Part shown: in pieces, positions 1-9,248 of the stretch | Position numbering within the stretch: the stretch's first letter is position 1 | Layout of the letters: each line of letters opens with the position of its first letter | Assembly (NCBI GenBank): GCA_025360005.1 | Contig: JANYDA010000005.1 | Location: 1-32,097 of the forward strand | Reading direction: 5' to 3' | Length of the DNA stretch: 32,097 nt | From: Fibrobacteria bacterium | Lineage (GTDB): Bacteria > Fibrobacterota > Fibrobacteria > UBA11236 | Translations under genes and position numbers: made by a program | Notes under the pieces: generated by a model | Seen by the model: only the letters and a program-made list of their open reading frames with translations | The model's database searches: none | What the model was told of the DNA's origin: nothing

Positions 1-2
1 CC

Positions 3-470
<468 letters not shown>

Positions 471-471
471 T

Positions 472-549
472 CCCCTTAGCTCAAGGGGCAATATCCATGG
501 AGGCTCCGGCCTCCGCCTCCGAATCCCTCCCCCCGGTCCCGCCGGGGGG
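472..549. terminator. Hairpin-rich convergent intergenic region
   Basis: Three hairpins sit between the convergent glnB and DUF4416 genes. They are CCCCTT/AAGGGG (472-477 with 483-488), GGAGGC-tccg-GCCTCC (499-514), and an 8-bp stem CCCCCCGG/CCGGGGGG (529-536 with 542-549). None has a T-tract on either strand, so intrinsic termination is only suggested. They are placed as a bidirectional transcription block would be. Confidence 0.35.
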
Positions 550-572
550 TAAGGGTCTTGGTCCCGCCAAGA

Positions 573-1202
573 TCATTCCGAATTCCCAGGCAATTCCTGA
601 TTCCCATCGGCCTCGACTGGTTCGGTGAAGGCTTTCCGCCGCGAGTACGGTTGTCCTTGATGGCGCATCTGATAAGCCAGTTTGGAACGCGCCGCTTGGA
701 AGTATTCCAGGTAAACCCCGCTGCGGTAATCGCGATAGGTCCATTCGAACGGGTGGAACAGCCCGTCCTGGAAGTACAGGGTGGGCTCAACAAAAATACC
801 GTCGCGGATATAGACCCGATGGCGCTGATCCTTGGTGGTGGCCAGGAAGAACTGTCCCAGAGTCAGATAACCGGGATCGAGATTGACGCAACGGATCCCG
901 TCCCGAGACAGCACCCCCTCAATATCATTGGTAAGCCGCTTGATGTCCACCAGCTCTTCCCGAAGGATGAGGTTTTCATAGGAAATGAGAAGGCGCCAGG
1001 GGGAGTCCCCGACCTCGTCGCGATAGTATTGGGTCCAAACGAAAGGGATGGGGGGAAGGGCATGCTCTTCCGGGCCGAACTTTTCCAGGAGCACGGTCCT
1101 GGCCCGGGCGAGTACCTCCTGGTCCGCGCCGAGCAAGGCGATCACCAATTTCACCTTGGCGGGGATTTTATAGGCACCCATGGCCGCTCTTTGGGTTGAC
1201 AT
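573..1202 (-). CDS. DUF4416 family protein
   Basis: A 209-residue soluble protein recognised as DUF4416 (PF14385), a family of unknown function. Family-like features are the N-terminal stretch PAKVKLVIALLGADQEVLARA, then FVWTQYYRDEVGDSPWRLLISYENLI, NLDPGYLTLGQFFLATTKDQ, and YIRDGIFVEPTLYFQDGLFHPFEWTYRDYRS (each written here only as a landmark). There is no signal peptide or TM segment. The last ~25 residues are polar and look like an extension beyond the domain. The ATG at 1202 has only a weak AAGG upstream; Met8 (1181) is an alternative start. It is transcribed divergently from the STAS gene and convergently with glnB. The function is not known. Confidence 0.82.
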   Translation of the reverse strand: MSTQRAAMGAYKIPAKVKLVIALLGADQEVLARARTVLLEKFGPEEHALPPIPFVWTQYYRDEVGDSPWRLLISYENLILREELVDIKRLTNDIEGVLSRDGIRCVNLDPGYLTLGQFFLATTKDQRHRVYIRDGIFVEPTLYFQDGLFHPFEWTYRDYRSGVYLEYFQAARSKLAYQMRHQGQPYSRRKAFTEPVEADGNQELPGNSE

Positions 1203-1239
1203 GGAAAGCCTTGGGAAAAACGGGCAAAATATGGTAAAT

Positions 1240-1268
1240 TTGCAATTCCATTTCAGAATACTTATTCT
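1240..1268 (+). promoter_or_regulatory. Sigma-70-like promoter of the STAS gene with an overlapping palindrome
   Basis: TTGCAA (1240-1245), a 17-nt spacer and TATTCT (1263-1268) lie in the divergent gap between DUF4416 and the STAS gene. The perfect dyad CAGAATACTTATTCTG (1254-1269) covers the -10 box, where a repressor could block the polymerase. Each hexamer matches consensus at 4 of 6 positions. Confidence 0.45.
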
Positions 1269-1347
1269 GGAAACCCGGCATGCGGGAGCGGCAGGCCATG
1301 GGTATAAAGGTATTAAAGGAAAGGCGATAGCCTCGGGTAGTTTTCCA

Positions 1348-1692
1348 ATGCCAAGAAACGTTTTCTCCTGTAGGAATTACTCGAAGAAGGGCCATGCCGT
1401 GGTGGAGATCACGGGCGACCTTACCTTTGAGACCGTAGACGTGATGCGGCAGGAGTTTTCCAATCTGCGGATGCAGAAGCCCGAGAAGGTGATCCTGGAT
1501 TGCACCGGGGTGACCATGTTGTCCAGCGTGGGCCTGGGAGAATTTTCCAAGCTTATCAAATGGGGTTTGGACAGCCAATGCCAGTTCAAGATCGTATGCC
1601 AGGCCGGCCATGTGGTAGAGGTGCTGGAGATTGCAGGCATTACCGATATGATTCCGCTCCTTCCCACCATCGATATAGCGCTGAATCGCTGA
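1348..1692 (+). CDS. STAS-domain anti-sigma factor antagonist
   Basis: A 114-residue single-domain protein of the SpoIIAA/RsbV type. Such proteins bind an anti-sigma kinase in partner-switching and are switched off by phosphorylation of one serine. The motif TMLSSVGLG (56-64) matches the family site DSSGLG. Ser60 aligns with the phosphoserine, while the usual preceding Asp is Ser59. The strand-helix order fits STAS (AVVEITGDLTFETV at the start, ILDCTGV before the phosphosite). The ATG at 1348 gives a family-length protein but has no good ribosome-binding site. The frame stays open upstream to 1180, but that part is unlike STAS and crosses the divergent promoter. No cognate kinase or sigma factor is adjacent. 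Confidence 0.82.
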   Translation: MPRNVFSCRNYSKKGHAVVEITGDLTFETVDVMRQEFSNLRMQKPEKVILDCTGVTMLSSVGLGEFSKLIKWGLDSQCQFKIVCQAGHVVEVLEIAGITDMIPLLPTIDIALNR

Positions 1693-1805
1693 GGCCGGCG
1701 GGCGGCTCCACCGGGTTTTCCGGTCGCGGGAGTTCCCGATAGGCCATGCCCGCGGCGGCAAAGGGGCGATGTCGCAAGTTTTTCAAGCAGTTTCGGAAGG
1801 GTAAC

Positions 1806-2933
1806 GTGATCGATACTACAGATATTCTCAGGGCGGCCGATGCCATTGCGGCCCGCAAGGCAGTCATGCGTACCAAGAAATTCCTGGTGGGTTTCGACGG
1901 GTTCGTGGACGAAATCATCCATGCCGTGGGCACGCGTAAGAACAATCACGAGTACCAACGCATCGAGACCATCACCGAGTTCGCCGGGCGCATCGCTTCG
2001 GCGGCGGGAAAATCCGCCAACATCGAGTTGGTGCCGGTACTGGAGAAGCTGGGCGGCAACGGGCCGCTGATGGCCATGGCCGCGGCCGGCCTGGGCGCGC
2101 AGGTGACCTGCATAGGCCTGTTGGGTTATCCGGAAATCCATCCCGTGTTCAAGCCGCTCAAGAGCATTTGCAAGGTGGTTTCCGTGGGCGTTCCCGGCCA
2201 TACGGATGCGCTGGAGTTCCATGACGGCAAGCTGATGCTGGGCAAGCTCAACACCATCAAGGATATGTGCTGGCAACGGCTGATGGAGGTGGTGGGCGAA
2301 CCGGTGATGCGGGAGCTGCTGTTCCTCTCCGACATGGTGGCATGCACCAATTGGACCATGCTCACGGAGATGGAAGAGATCATCGAGAATATGATCCGGA
2401 TGGTGCCGGAGGGCTGCAAGGTAAAGTTCTTCTTCGATCTGGCCGATCCGGAAAAGCGGTCCCGATCCGATCTGGGGCGGGTGCTGAACCAGATCCGGGC
2501 GCTGGACAAAAAGACCGATGTTATCCTGGGCCTGAACCTGCGGGAAGCGGAACAGGTGAGCGAAGTGCTGGGCGTGAAGGAAAAGCCGGCGGAATCGGTC
2601 AAGGGAGTGGAGCAGGCCGCCATCCGCGTGCGGGAGCAATTGGGCATCAGCGGCGTGGTGGTGCATGCCATCAAGTACGCGGGCGCATCAATCGGCAAAG
2701 AGTCCGCCGGCATCGAAGGTCCTTTCTGCCCCAGTCCCAAGCTATCGACGGGCGCGGGAGACCATTTCAACGGCGGGTTCTGCGGCGGCATCATGGCCGA
2801 TCTGCCCGTGCTCGACGCGCTGTACTGCGGTGTGGGCGCTTCCGGTTGGTACGTGCGCAATGGCCGCAGCCCCACTTCCGAGGACATTGTGGGTTTGTTG
2901 AAGGGTTGGGCGGCGGGGACGCTGAAGGATTAA
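1806..2933 (+). CDS. PfkB-family carbohydrate kinase
   Basis: Ribokinase/PfkB-fold sugar or nucleoside kinase of about 375 residues. Evidence is the C-terminal signature STGAGDHFNGGF with the anion-hole GAGD and catalytic Asp319 (316-319), the N-terminal substrate region FLVGFDGFVDE, the GGNG motif (LEKLGGNGPLMAMAAAGLGA), and the NLREAEQ segment (N-x-x-E, metal/phosphate binding). The substrate cannot be read from sequence. I prefer the GTG at 1806, which has GGAAGG about 6-8 nt upstream; an in-frame ATG at 1746 adds 20 basic residues unlike the family. It follows the STAS gene by 113 nt and could share its transcript. No transporter or pathway enzyme next door suggests a substrate. Confidence 0.83.
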   Translation: MIDTTDILRAADAIAARKAVMRTKKFLVGFDGFVDEIIHAVGTRKNNHEYQRIETITEFAGRIASAAGKSANIELVPVLEKLGGNGPLMAMAAAGLGAQVTCIGLLGYPEIHPVFKPLKSICKVVSVGVPGHTDALEFHDGKLMLGKLNTIKDMCWQRLMEVVGEPVMRELLFLSDMVACTNWTMLTEMEEIIENMIRMVPEGCKVKFFFDLADPEKRSRSDLGRVLNQIRALDKKTDVILGLNLREAEQVSEVLGVKEKPAESVKGVEQAAIRVREQLGISGVVVHAIKYAGASIGKESAGIEGPFCPSPKLSTGAGDHFNGGFCGGIMADLPVLDALYCGVGASGWYVRNGRSPTSEDIVGLLKGWAAGTLKD

Positions 2934-2970
2934 GTGAGGCCGGCGGGTTCCTGCCGAGCAGTCCAGGAAA

Positions 2971-4041
2971 TCAGCCGGCTGCGATCCCGTCCAGACCGCG
3001 CTTGAGCCGCTGCGAAACTTCCACTCGCAAACTTTCCGGCTTGAGCGGGATCAGGTCCGGCGCCAGCGACATTACCCAGTTCACGAAATCCGGTTTGACC
3101 ATCATCTTAAGTTCAAAGGCGATCTCTTTTCCCTTCTTGATCATCTTTCCGGGCGGATGGAAATGGCTTTCCGACAGGTACTTTTCCAACCAGGGCGCGC
3201 GCACGGCCAGCAGCACCGTTTCCGGCGCTTCGTCGATTTGGCGCGCCCATTGGCCGAAAGTGAACTTGTAGTATTCCGCGGGGTCGAAGGCATCCCGGGT
3301 GAAGCGTTCCTGGGTGGCGATGCCGCGTTTGATGCGCTTGACGGAAAGACTTTTGAACGGCCCGCGGTTCTCGCCTTGGCGGCCGATGAGATACAAGGTG
3401 CCTACGCGCAGGCAAAGCGCATACGGGAAGAACATGAATTCGCCGGCCTCGGGCGCGTATCCGGAATAAGAGAGTTTGATGCCGGTGCGGGCGGCGATGG
3501 AGGCTTCCAGGATTTTCAGGATGCCGGGGGAAGGATCGGCTTCCGCGAAGGGTCCGTGATCGATGTAATAGGCTTCCGCGTTTGCGGGCGATTCTTCCCC
3601 TGAGGCCTCTCCGCGTTGCAGGGAGTCTCGATCTTCCAGGAAGCGCATGAGCTGGTTGATCAGGGCCGTGTATTTGGGATTGCCGCCGGCGTGCAGCTCC
3701 GTGCGGATCTTTTTCAAGGCGGGCAGGAAATGGCCCGGCGGCGTTCCGGAAGCGCGGATGCGGTACAGGGATTTGCGCCCCGCGCCCTTGCGATCCTGGA
3801 CCACTTCGAATTTAAGCCGGCGCAGATCCGAGAGATAGCGTTTGACCGTGCGCTCGTCCACGCCCAGCATGGCGGAAATGTGGCGGATGCCCAAGCCTTC
3901 GGAATGGTCTTGCAGCAGCTTGACCAGGCGATGGATTTTCGCGGTCTTGTTGTTGAGTGCGGGGAGACGGCTATCCTGGGGGTTGTCTTGGCCGCGGGCC
4001 ATGCGGATCTGCATGCGGACGATCGGGGCGCGTGAGGGCAT
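2971..4041 (-). CDS. HTH-WYL domain transcriptional regulator
   Basis: A 356-residue DNA-binding regulator. An N-terminal winged HTH (about residues 30-95: HRLVKLLQ...ISAMLGVDERTVKRYLSDLRRL) is followed by a linker, a WYL ligand-sensing domain (about 165-250) and a C-terminal WCX-like tail. The WYL core here reads LYLIGR rather than WYLIGR, within FFPYALCLRVGTLYLIGRQGE. The third ATG-frame position (4041) is chosen because AAGGAG sits 6 nt upstream; the ATG at 4047 abuts the same GGAG directly. It lies 68 nt downstream of gltX on the same strand, so it may be cotranscribed. WYL proteins often sense nucleic acid or nucleotide ligands; the target here is unknown. Confidence 0.85.
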   Translation of the reverse strand: MPSRAPIVRMQIRMARGQDNPQDSRLPALNNKTAKIHRLVKLLQDHSEGLGIRHISAMLGVDERTVKRYLSDLRRLKFEVVQDRKGAGRKSLYRIRASGTPPGHFLPALKKIRTELHAGGNPKYTALINQLMRFLEDRDSLQRGEASGEESPANAEAYYIDHGPFAEADPSPGILKILEASIAARTGIKLSYSGYAPEAGEFMFFPYALCLRVGTLYLIGRQGENRGPFKSLSVKRIKRGIATQERFTRDAFDPAEYYKFTFGQWARQIDEAPETVLLAVRAPWLEKYLSESHFHPPGKMIKKGKEIAFELKMMVKPDFVNWVMSLAPDLIPLKPESLRVEVSQRLKRGLDGIAAG

Positions 4042-4109
4042 CGCCATCTCCTTTTTCCATTCAGGACATCGTACTCTCCGCGGCGATCCGGCCGCCGCGG
4101 GGCCATTCT

Positions 4110-5597
4110 TTAAACCGTAACGGCGGTCCGTATTTGGCCCGACCGCACGGCCTGGGCCGCGGCGTTCAGGCGCCGCAGCACGGTATCCTTGCCCAGCGCC
4201 ATCATCAGTTCGAACAGGCCGGGCCCGAAGGGGATGCCGGAGATGGCCAGCCGGGTGGGATGGATGAGATCGCCGCCTTTGACGGCAAGCTTTTCCGCGG
4301 TTTCCTTGTACAGGGCTTCCAGATCCGCGGTCTGGAAATGGGGAAGCGCGGCCACGCTATCATGCAGGTTTTGCAAAAGCGTTTCCGAGCCCGGCCCGAA
4401 ATATTTCCTGGCGGCCTTTTCATCGTAGGTATCCGGCTCGCGGAAGAAGTACATGCCGTAGGTGATGAAATCCGGCAGCCGCTTGGAACGATCCTTGAGC
4501 AGGCCGATGGCGGTGCGGAAATAGCTTTCCGGAAACGCGTTCCCGTCCACGCCCGTGGCCACCCACAGGGGTTTGACCAAAGGGAAGAAATAGTCCACAT
4601 CCCGGCGCAGGAAGTATTGGCCGTTGAGCCATTCCAGTTTCTTCTCGTCGAACACGGCGCTCTTGGGATTGATCTTCTCCAGCGAGAAGACCTCCACCAG
4701 GCGATCGCGCTCCATGTATTCTTCATCGCCGCCGGGATTCCAACCGAGCAGGGCCAGGAAATTGATCAGCGTTTCCGGCAGGTATCCCAGATTGCGGTAA
4801 TCGCCAACCGAGGCCGCGCCTTTGCGTTTGCTCAGCTTGCCGCCGTCCGGCCCCAGGATCACGGGAAGGTGGACGAAGGTGGGCGGTTCCCAGCCGAAGG
4901 CCTGGTATAAGAGGACATGGCGGGGCGTGCTGGGGATCCATTCGTCGCCGCGCAGCACATGGGTGATTTCCATGTAGTGATCGTCCACCACGTTGGCGAG
5001 ATGGTAGGTGGGGAACAGATCGGTCTTGAGCAGGACCAGATCGTCCAGGATGCGGTTCTGGTAGGTGATGGTGCCGCGCAGGAAATCCTTGAATACGGTA
5101 TCCCCATGGAAAGGCACCTTGAGGCGGACGGTATGCTTCTCGCCCGCGGCCACGCGCTGTCTGGCGGCCTCGGCGGGGATGTTGCGGCAGAGGCGGTCAT
5201 AGCTGGTGGGCAGGTTATTGCGTTTCTGGGTCTCGCGCAATTGGTCCAGGCGCTCGGTGGTGCAGAAGCAGGGATAGGCATGGCCGCCATCCACCAGCTT
5301 GCGGGCATGTTCCTGGTACAAGGGCAGGCGCTGGGATTGGAAATACGGAGCATGCGGTCCGCCCACCTCGGGGCCTTCCACCCAATTGAGCCCGAGCCAT
5401 TTGAGATCGGCGACGAGTTCCACCAGGGCCTTTTCATCGTAGCGGGTCTGATCGGTATCCTCGATACGGAGCAGGAAATCGCCGCCGATATGCTTGGCGA
5501 ACAGCCAGTTGAACAACGCGGTGCGGGCTCCGCCGACGTGAAGATAACCGGTAGGGCTGGGAGCGAAGCGGACGCGTGCGCGGGGGGGCGAGGCCAT
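4110..5597 (-). CDS. gltX: Glutamate--tRNA ligase
   Basis: Class I aminoacyl-tRNA synthetase charging tRNA-Glu (and tRNA-Gln if non-discriminating). It has 495 residues, normal for the family. The Rossmann core begins RVRFAPSPTGYLHVGG, with HVGG (20-23) as the HIGH motif. KLSKR (254-258) is the KMSKS loop. A Cys110-x-Cys112 ... Tyr133-xxx-Cys137 set resembles the zinc site of GluRS and Glu-Q-RS proteins. The alpha-helical anticodon-binding cage fills the C-terminus. The ATG at 5597 (MASPPRARVRFAPSPTG) fits the family; the frame is open upstream to 5672 but adds nothing family-like. It follows tRNA-Ser(GCT) by 81 nt on the same strand. No gatCAB genes are in view, so discrimination cannot be judged. 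Confidence 0.96.
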   Translation of the reverse strand: MASPPRARVRFAPSPTGYLHVGGARTALFNWLFAKHIGGDFLLRIEDTDQTRYDEKALVELVADLKWLGLNWVEGPEVGGPHAPYFQSQRLPLYQEHARKLVDGGHAYPCFCTTERLDQLRETQKRNNLPTSYDRLCRNIPAEAARQRVAAGEKHTVRLKVPFHGDTVFKDFLRGTITYQNRILDDLVLLKTDLFPTYHLANVVDDHYMEITHVLRGDEWIPSTPRHVLLYQAFGWEPPTFVHLPVILGPDGGKLSKRKGAASVGDYRNLGYLPETLINFLALLGWNPGGDEEYMERDRLVEVFSLEKINPKSAVFDEKKLEWLNGQYFLRRDVDYFFPLVKPLWVATGVDGNAFPESYFRTAIGLLKDRSKRLPDFITYGMYFFREPDTYDEKAARKYFGPGSETLLQNLHDSVAALPHFQTADLEALYKETAEKLAVKGGDLIHPTRLAISGIPFGPGLFELMMALGKDTVLRRLNAAAQAVRSGQIRTAVTV

Positions 5598-5678
5598 TAT
5601 GGATTCCGATGCTGGGTAGGGTGACTTTGCACTTAAGCGACCGTTCCGGAAGCGGCAGCGAATTTTACCCAAGTACGG

Positions 5679-5765
5679 CGGAGAAGGGGGGATTCGAACC
5701 CCCGGTACCTGTAACAGTACAACGATTTAGCAAACCGTCGCCTTAAGCCACTCGGCCACCTCTCC
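5679..5765 (-). tRNA. tRNA-Ser (anticodon GCT)
   Basis: An 87-nt class II tRNA. The acceptor stem GGAGAGG pairs with CTTCTCC and the discriminator is G73, as usual for serine tRNAs. The anticodon loop holds GCT (complement at 5729-5731), reading AGC/AGU. A long variable arm and the T-arm GGGGGTTCGAATCCCCC are present. The gene carries CC but not a full CCA after the discriminator. It lies upstream of gltX on the same strand. Confidence 0.95.
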
Positions 5766-5830
5766 ATGGGTCCGGAACTCCCGGCGAAGGGAAGTCCGAA
5801 GCCAATCTAGGCCGTACTTGGAAGCCGGAA

Positions 5831-5859
5831 ATAATAGTTAATCGGACGGCAGGCTTAAA
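5831..5859 (-). promoter_or_regulatory. Probable promoter of tRNA-Ser (and gltX)
   Basis: Read on the minus strand, TTTAAG (5854-5859) and TATTAT (5831-5836) are 17 nt apart and lie about 65 nt before the tRNA-Ser 5' end. The -10 is close to consensus and the -35 is weak. It lies in a locally A+T-rich island between the divergent tRNA and the penicillin-binding protein gene. Confidence 0.45.
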
Positions 5860-5979
5860 GCGGGAGAGGCTGAGGGCGAAAGCGCGGCAGCGTCCCTTAC
5901 CGGGATGCGAAGGCCCGTCTTGGGGCCTATGGCCCATGTACCGGCGAATTTCTATAAACTACTATTCAAAGGCAATCGC

Positions 5980-8900
5980 ATGAGCTTTCCGACCAGATTG
6001 AAATGGGTGTTCCTGGGGCTGGTATTGACCGGGTCGGTATTCGCCCTGGGAGGGCTGGGCGTATTCGCATACGCGGTGCGCCAAAACCCCAACGACGCCT
6101 TCACCCGCGAGGGGATCATGCAGATCCTCTCCAAGGAAAGCACCGTTTACTTTACGGACGGCAAGACCAAGGTGGGGACCTTTTTCGAGGGCCAGCACCG
6201 GGACTACGTACCTTACGATTCCATCCCCAAGGCCATCATCGACGCCCTGGTGGCCGCGGAGGACCACAATTATTGGCAGCATGGCGGCGTAGATCCCAAG
6301 GCGCTGGCCTATGCCATGCTGGACAACCTCAAATCCTTCAGCTTAAAGCGCGGCGGCAGTACCCTGACCCAGCAAACCGCCAAGAACCTTTTCAAGCGGC
6401 CGCGCACCTTAGTGGGGAAATTCAAGGAGCTGATCAACGCCTTTCGCCTGGAAAAGCATTTCTCCAAGCAAGAGATCCTGGAGTTCTACCTGAACCAATT
6501 CTACGTGTCCGGCAACGGTCACGGAGTGCGCATCGCGGCCCGTTATTTCTTTAACAAGGATCTGGCGAACCTCAACTTGCTGGAGTGCGCTTTCATCGCC
6601 GGATCCGTGAAGGGGCCCAACCAGTACAATCCCTTCATCCAGGAAACGCAGGAAAAGAAGGACCTGGCCCTGCGCCGGGCCCAGTACCGCGTAGGTTACG
6701 TGCTGAAGCAGCTCTACCGGGACGGGAAGATCAGCAAGGAGAAGTACGCGGAAGCCGCGCACCAGAAGCTGGAGTTCCGCCGCGGCGCGTTCCGTTTCTC
6801 CCTGTCCACCAACATGGTCAAGGTCAAGCGGTTGTTGGAATCGCCTGCCATGCAGACCCTCCTGGACAAATACGACGTGAGCGATTTCATGACGGACGGG
6901 CTGCAAATCTATACCACCCTGGACGCCAATATCCAACGCGCCACCGAGTATGCGACCTATGCCAATCTTTCCCGCCTGGACCTGATCCTGCGCGGCTACC
7001 ACGCGCCCAAGGATTCCCTGGAAAGCCTAGTGAGCGCGTTCGCCCCGGGCGGTTTCTATACCGGCAGGATCCTCTCTTCGCCGCTGCCCCGGAAGGACGG
7101 GGCTTTGCAGCCCATCGAGGTGGGTTTCGGATCCGCGCGGGCCGCCATTTCTCCGGCCGCGGTGGAGCGCTTTCTCCGCAATTGGAACCTGCATGAGACG
7201 GGCGTTGCGGACCTGCCTTCGGCGCCGGTAAGGACGGAAGTCCTGCGCAAGCATTTCCAGCCCGGCCAATCCGTGCTGTGCGCCGTACCCTACAAACTCC
7301 AGCCTTCCGCCGCTCCGGGCCATGCGGAAGCCAAGGTGACGGCCGAGCTGGAGCCGGAACTGGAAATCGCCCAACACCCGGAAATCCAGGGCGGCGCGGA
7401 AATCCTGAAGGACGGAAAGGTGATCGCCAACGTGGGCGGTTTCGAGAACACGGGATATGATCGCGTCAACCAGGCGCGCCGCCAATTCGGTTCCGCGTTC
7501 AAGCCGCTGGTATACGCCGCCGCTCTGGAACTGGGTTGGAAGCCCTTGGATCCATTGCCCAATTTCCGCCAGCTCTTCCGCATGGGCAACGTCTTCTATT
7601 TCCCCAAGCCGGACCATGCGCCGGAAGACACGGTGAGCATCGCCTGGGCGGGGCGCCGGTCGGAGAACATCGCCAGCATCTATCTGCTTTTCCATCTGTT
7701 CGATAAGACCCCGTTCGCGCGCTTCTGGGAAATAGCCCGCGAGACCGGCTTCGCGCCGGAGAGCTTCAACATGCAGGGCGAGTTTGAAATTTTCGTGCGG
7801 GATTCGCTGGGGTTGGCTCTCAACCAGGATCGCGCGCGCGAATTGCTCTACCAGAAGGAGGCCGGCGATCTGGCTATCGATTTGACCTTCGAGGGCAAGG
7901 TGGGGGAGGCGGAGGCCTTGAAGACCCTGCCGTACGGAATCGGGTACGGGAAAGAACAGCAAAAGTACGACAACTCTTCCGACAAGGAGGATCAACTACG
8001 GTTCCGCATCCTGGGCCGGAATTTCCTGGCCTATAGCCTGGAAGCGCGCGCCTGGGAGAACCGGAACAACGGCGGTCAGAATTTCACCGTGGCGCGGCAT
8101 AACATCGGCGGGGCCGTGGGCGTGTTCGCGGGCCGCCCGGACAGCAGTTGGACTCCCATCGCCGAGCCGGACAGCTGGCTGGCCGCGGACTCCCTGCTGA
8201 TAGAAGGCGAAGTGGGCATCGGTACTTTGAAGCGCGTGGCGGCCAAGCTGGACGCGCGCGGCGAGGAAGCTCCTTCCGGCTACAGCAAGGAAAACCTCTA
8301 CGCCTCCCAAGACTTCCGCGCGCTGGCGGCCTTGCGCTATATCGTCAAGTTCAGCCGCAGGCTGGGCCTTACCTCTCCCTTGGATCCCGTCATCTCCTAT
8401 CCCCTGGGCGTCAACGTGATCACCTTGGGCGAAGCCGTCAACGCCTACCAGGCGCTCAAGGACGGTTACGTGTACAAAACCAAGTTCGGGGATCCCCAGC
8501 TCTTCATCGAAAAGATCTGCTTGCACGACGGCACCGTCATCTTCGAGGACTATCTCGATCGCGATCGCGTGATCACCGAGCGGACCCGTTTCGGCATCGA
8601 AGCCATCCTGGCCTCCGTGGTGAAAGGCGGGACCGGGCAGCAAATCGGCAGGGAGCTCAAGATCCCTCCCGGGGAAAAAGGCGGTCCGGAACTGCCGTTG
8701 CCGGCCTACGGCAAGACCGGCACCACCAACGACTATCGCAACGGCGCCTTCCTGGGCTTCATCGCGGCGCCCAAGGGCCAGAACAAAGGGTTCGACAGCC
8801 AAAGCGGATACGCCATCGGCGACTACGTGGGATTCGACGACAACGTGTCCATGCTGCGCCGGGGCTTTAAGGGCACGGGCAGCGCAGTTGCCATCCCGGC

Positions 8901-9186
8901 CTGGATAGCCGAGGCTCGCGCCGTGGCGGAGTCGGATGCATTCGCGGATCGGATCGATTTGCTGGATCTGGACATCCAGGCTAGCGGCCAGGCGCCCCTT
9001 TTCAATCAGGAGAAGTACGCCAAGTTCGTGGTCTCCAAGCGCACCGGCCTGCCCATCCAGGGCGCCGACGAGCAAGCGCTGCAAGCCCAGGGCGGTTATA
9101 CGGAAGACCTGTCCGACGAGATCACCGGCGCCGCCGGGGCCGTGGATCTTTCGGCCTACACGCCGGTGTGGATCCGGGAAGAGTGA
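5980..9186 (+). CDS. Class A penicillin-binding protein (bifunctional glycosyltransferase/transpeptidase)
   Basis: A 1068-residue inner-membrane murein synthase that polymerises lipid II and crosslinks peptides in the periplasm. An N-terminal TM anchor (about 7-30) leads to a GT51 domain with catalytic Glu94 in VAAEDHNYWQHGG and RGGSTLTQQ (124-132). The transpeptidase domain has Ser505-A-F-Lys508 (GSAFKP), Ser561-E-Asn563 (SxN) and Lys912-T-Gly914 (KTGTTN). All catalytic motifs are intact. The oddity is about 350 residues between SxN and KTG, more than in common PBP1a/1b proteins, so the domain carries a large insertion. The ATG at 5980 has AAAGG upstream and places the TM anchor at the N-terminus; the upstream in-frame ATG at 5905 adds 25 unconvincing residues. 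The lipoprotein gene follows after 62 nt. Confidence 0.93.
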   Translation: MSFPTRLKWVFLGLVLTGSVFALGGLGVFAYAVRQNPNDAFTREGIMQILSKESTVYFTDGKTKVGTFFEGQHRDYVPYDSIPKAIIDALVAAEDHNYWQHGGVDPKALAYAMLDNLKSFSLKRGGSTLTQQTAKNLFKRPRTLVGKFKELINAFRLEKHFSKQEILEFYLNQFYVSGNGHGVRIAARYFFNKDLANLNLLECAFIAGSVKGPNQYNPFIQETQEKKDLALRRAQYRVGYVLKQLYRDGKISKEKYAEAAHQKLEFRRGAFRFSLSTNMVKVKRLLESPAMQTLLDKYDVSDFMTDGLQIYTTLDANIQRATEYATYANLSRLDLILRGYHAPKDSLESLVSAFAPGGFYTGRILSSPLPRKDGALQPIEVGFGSARAAISPAAVERFLRNWNLHETGVADLPSAPVRTEVLRKHFQPGQSVLCAVPYKLQPSAAPGHAEAKVTAELEPELEIAQHPEIQGGAEILKDGKVIANVGGFENTGYDRVNQARRQFGSAFKPLVYAAALELGWKPLDPLPNFRQLFRMGNVFYFPKPDHAPEDTVSIAWAGRRSENIASIYLLFHLFDKTPFARFWEIARETGFAPESFNMQGEFEIFVRDSLGLALNQDRARELLYQKEAGDLAIDLTFEGKVGEAEALKTLPYGIGYGKEQQKYDNSSDKEDQLRFRILGRNFLAYSLEARAWENRNNGGQNFTVARHNIGGAVGVFAGRPDSSWTPIAEPDSWLAADSLLIEGEVGIGTLKRVAAKLDARGEEAPSGYSKENLYASQDFRALAALRYIVKFSRRLGLTSPLDPVISYPLGVNVITLGEAVNAYQALKDGYVYKTKFGDPQLFIEKICLHDGTVIFEDYLDRDRVITERTRFGIEAILASVVKGGTGQQIGRELKIPPGEKGGPELPLPAYGKTGTTNDYRNGAFLGFIAAPKGQNKGFDSQSGYAIGDYVGFDDNVSMLRRGFKGTGSAVAIPAWIAEARAVAESDAFADRIDLLDLDIQASGQAPLFNQEKYAKFVVSKRTGLPIQGADEQALQAQGGYTEDLSDEITGAAGAVDLSAYTPVWIREE

Positions 9187-9248
9187 AAGCCGTCGCCGGG
9201 CCGCATGAGAATGGGATAATCAGGACCGGGGGATCCCGGGGAGGCGGA

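Noticed and set aside
1377-2666. 429-codon open frame on the minus strand
   Set aside because: It spans the STAS and PfkB genes in antisense, and both of those have clear family motifs.
5598-5672. 25-residue N-terminal extension of gltX
   Set aside because: The extension nearly reaches the tRNA-Ser 3' end and is not seen in GluRS proteins.
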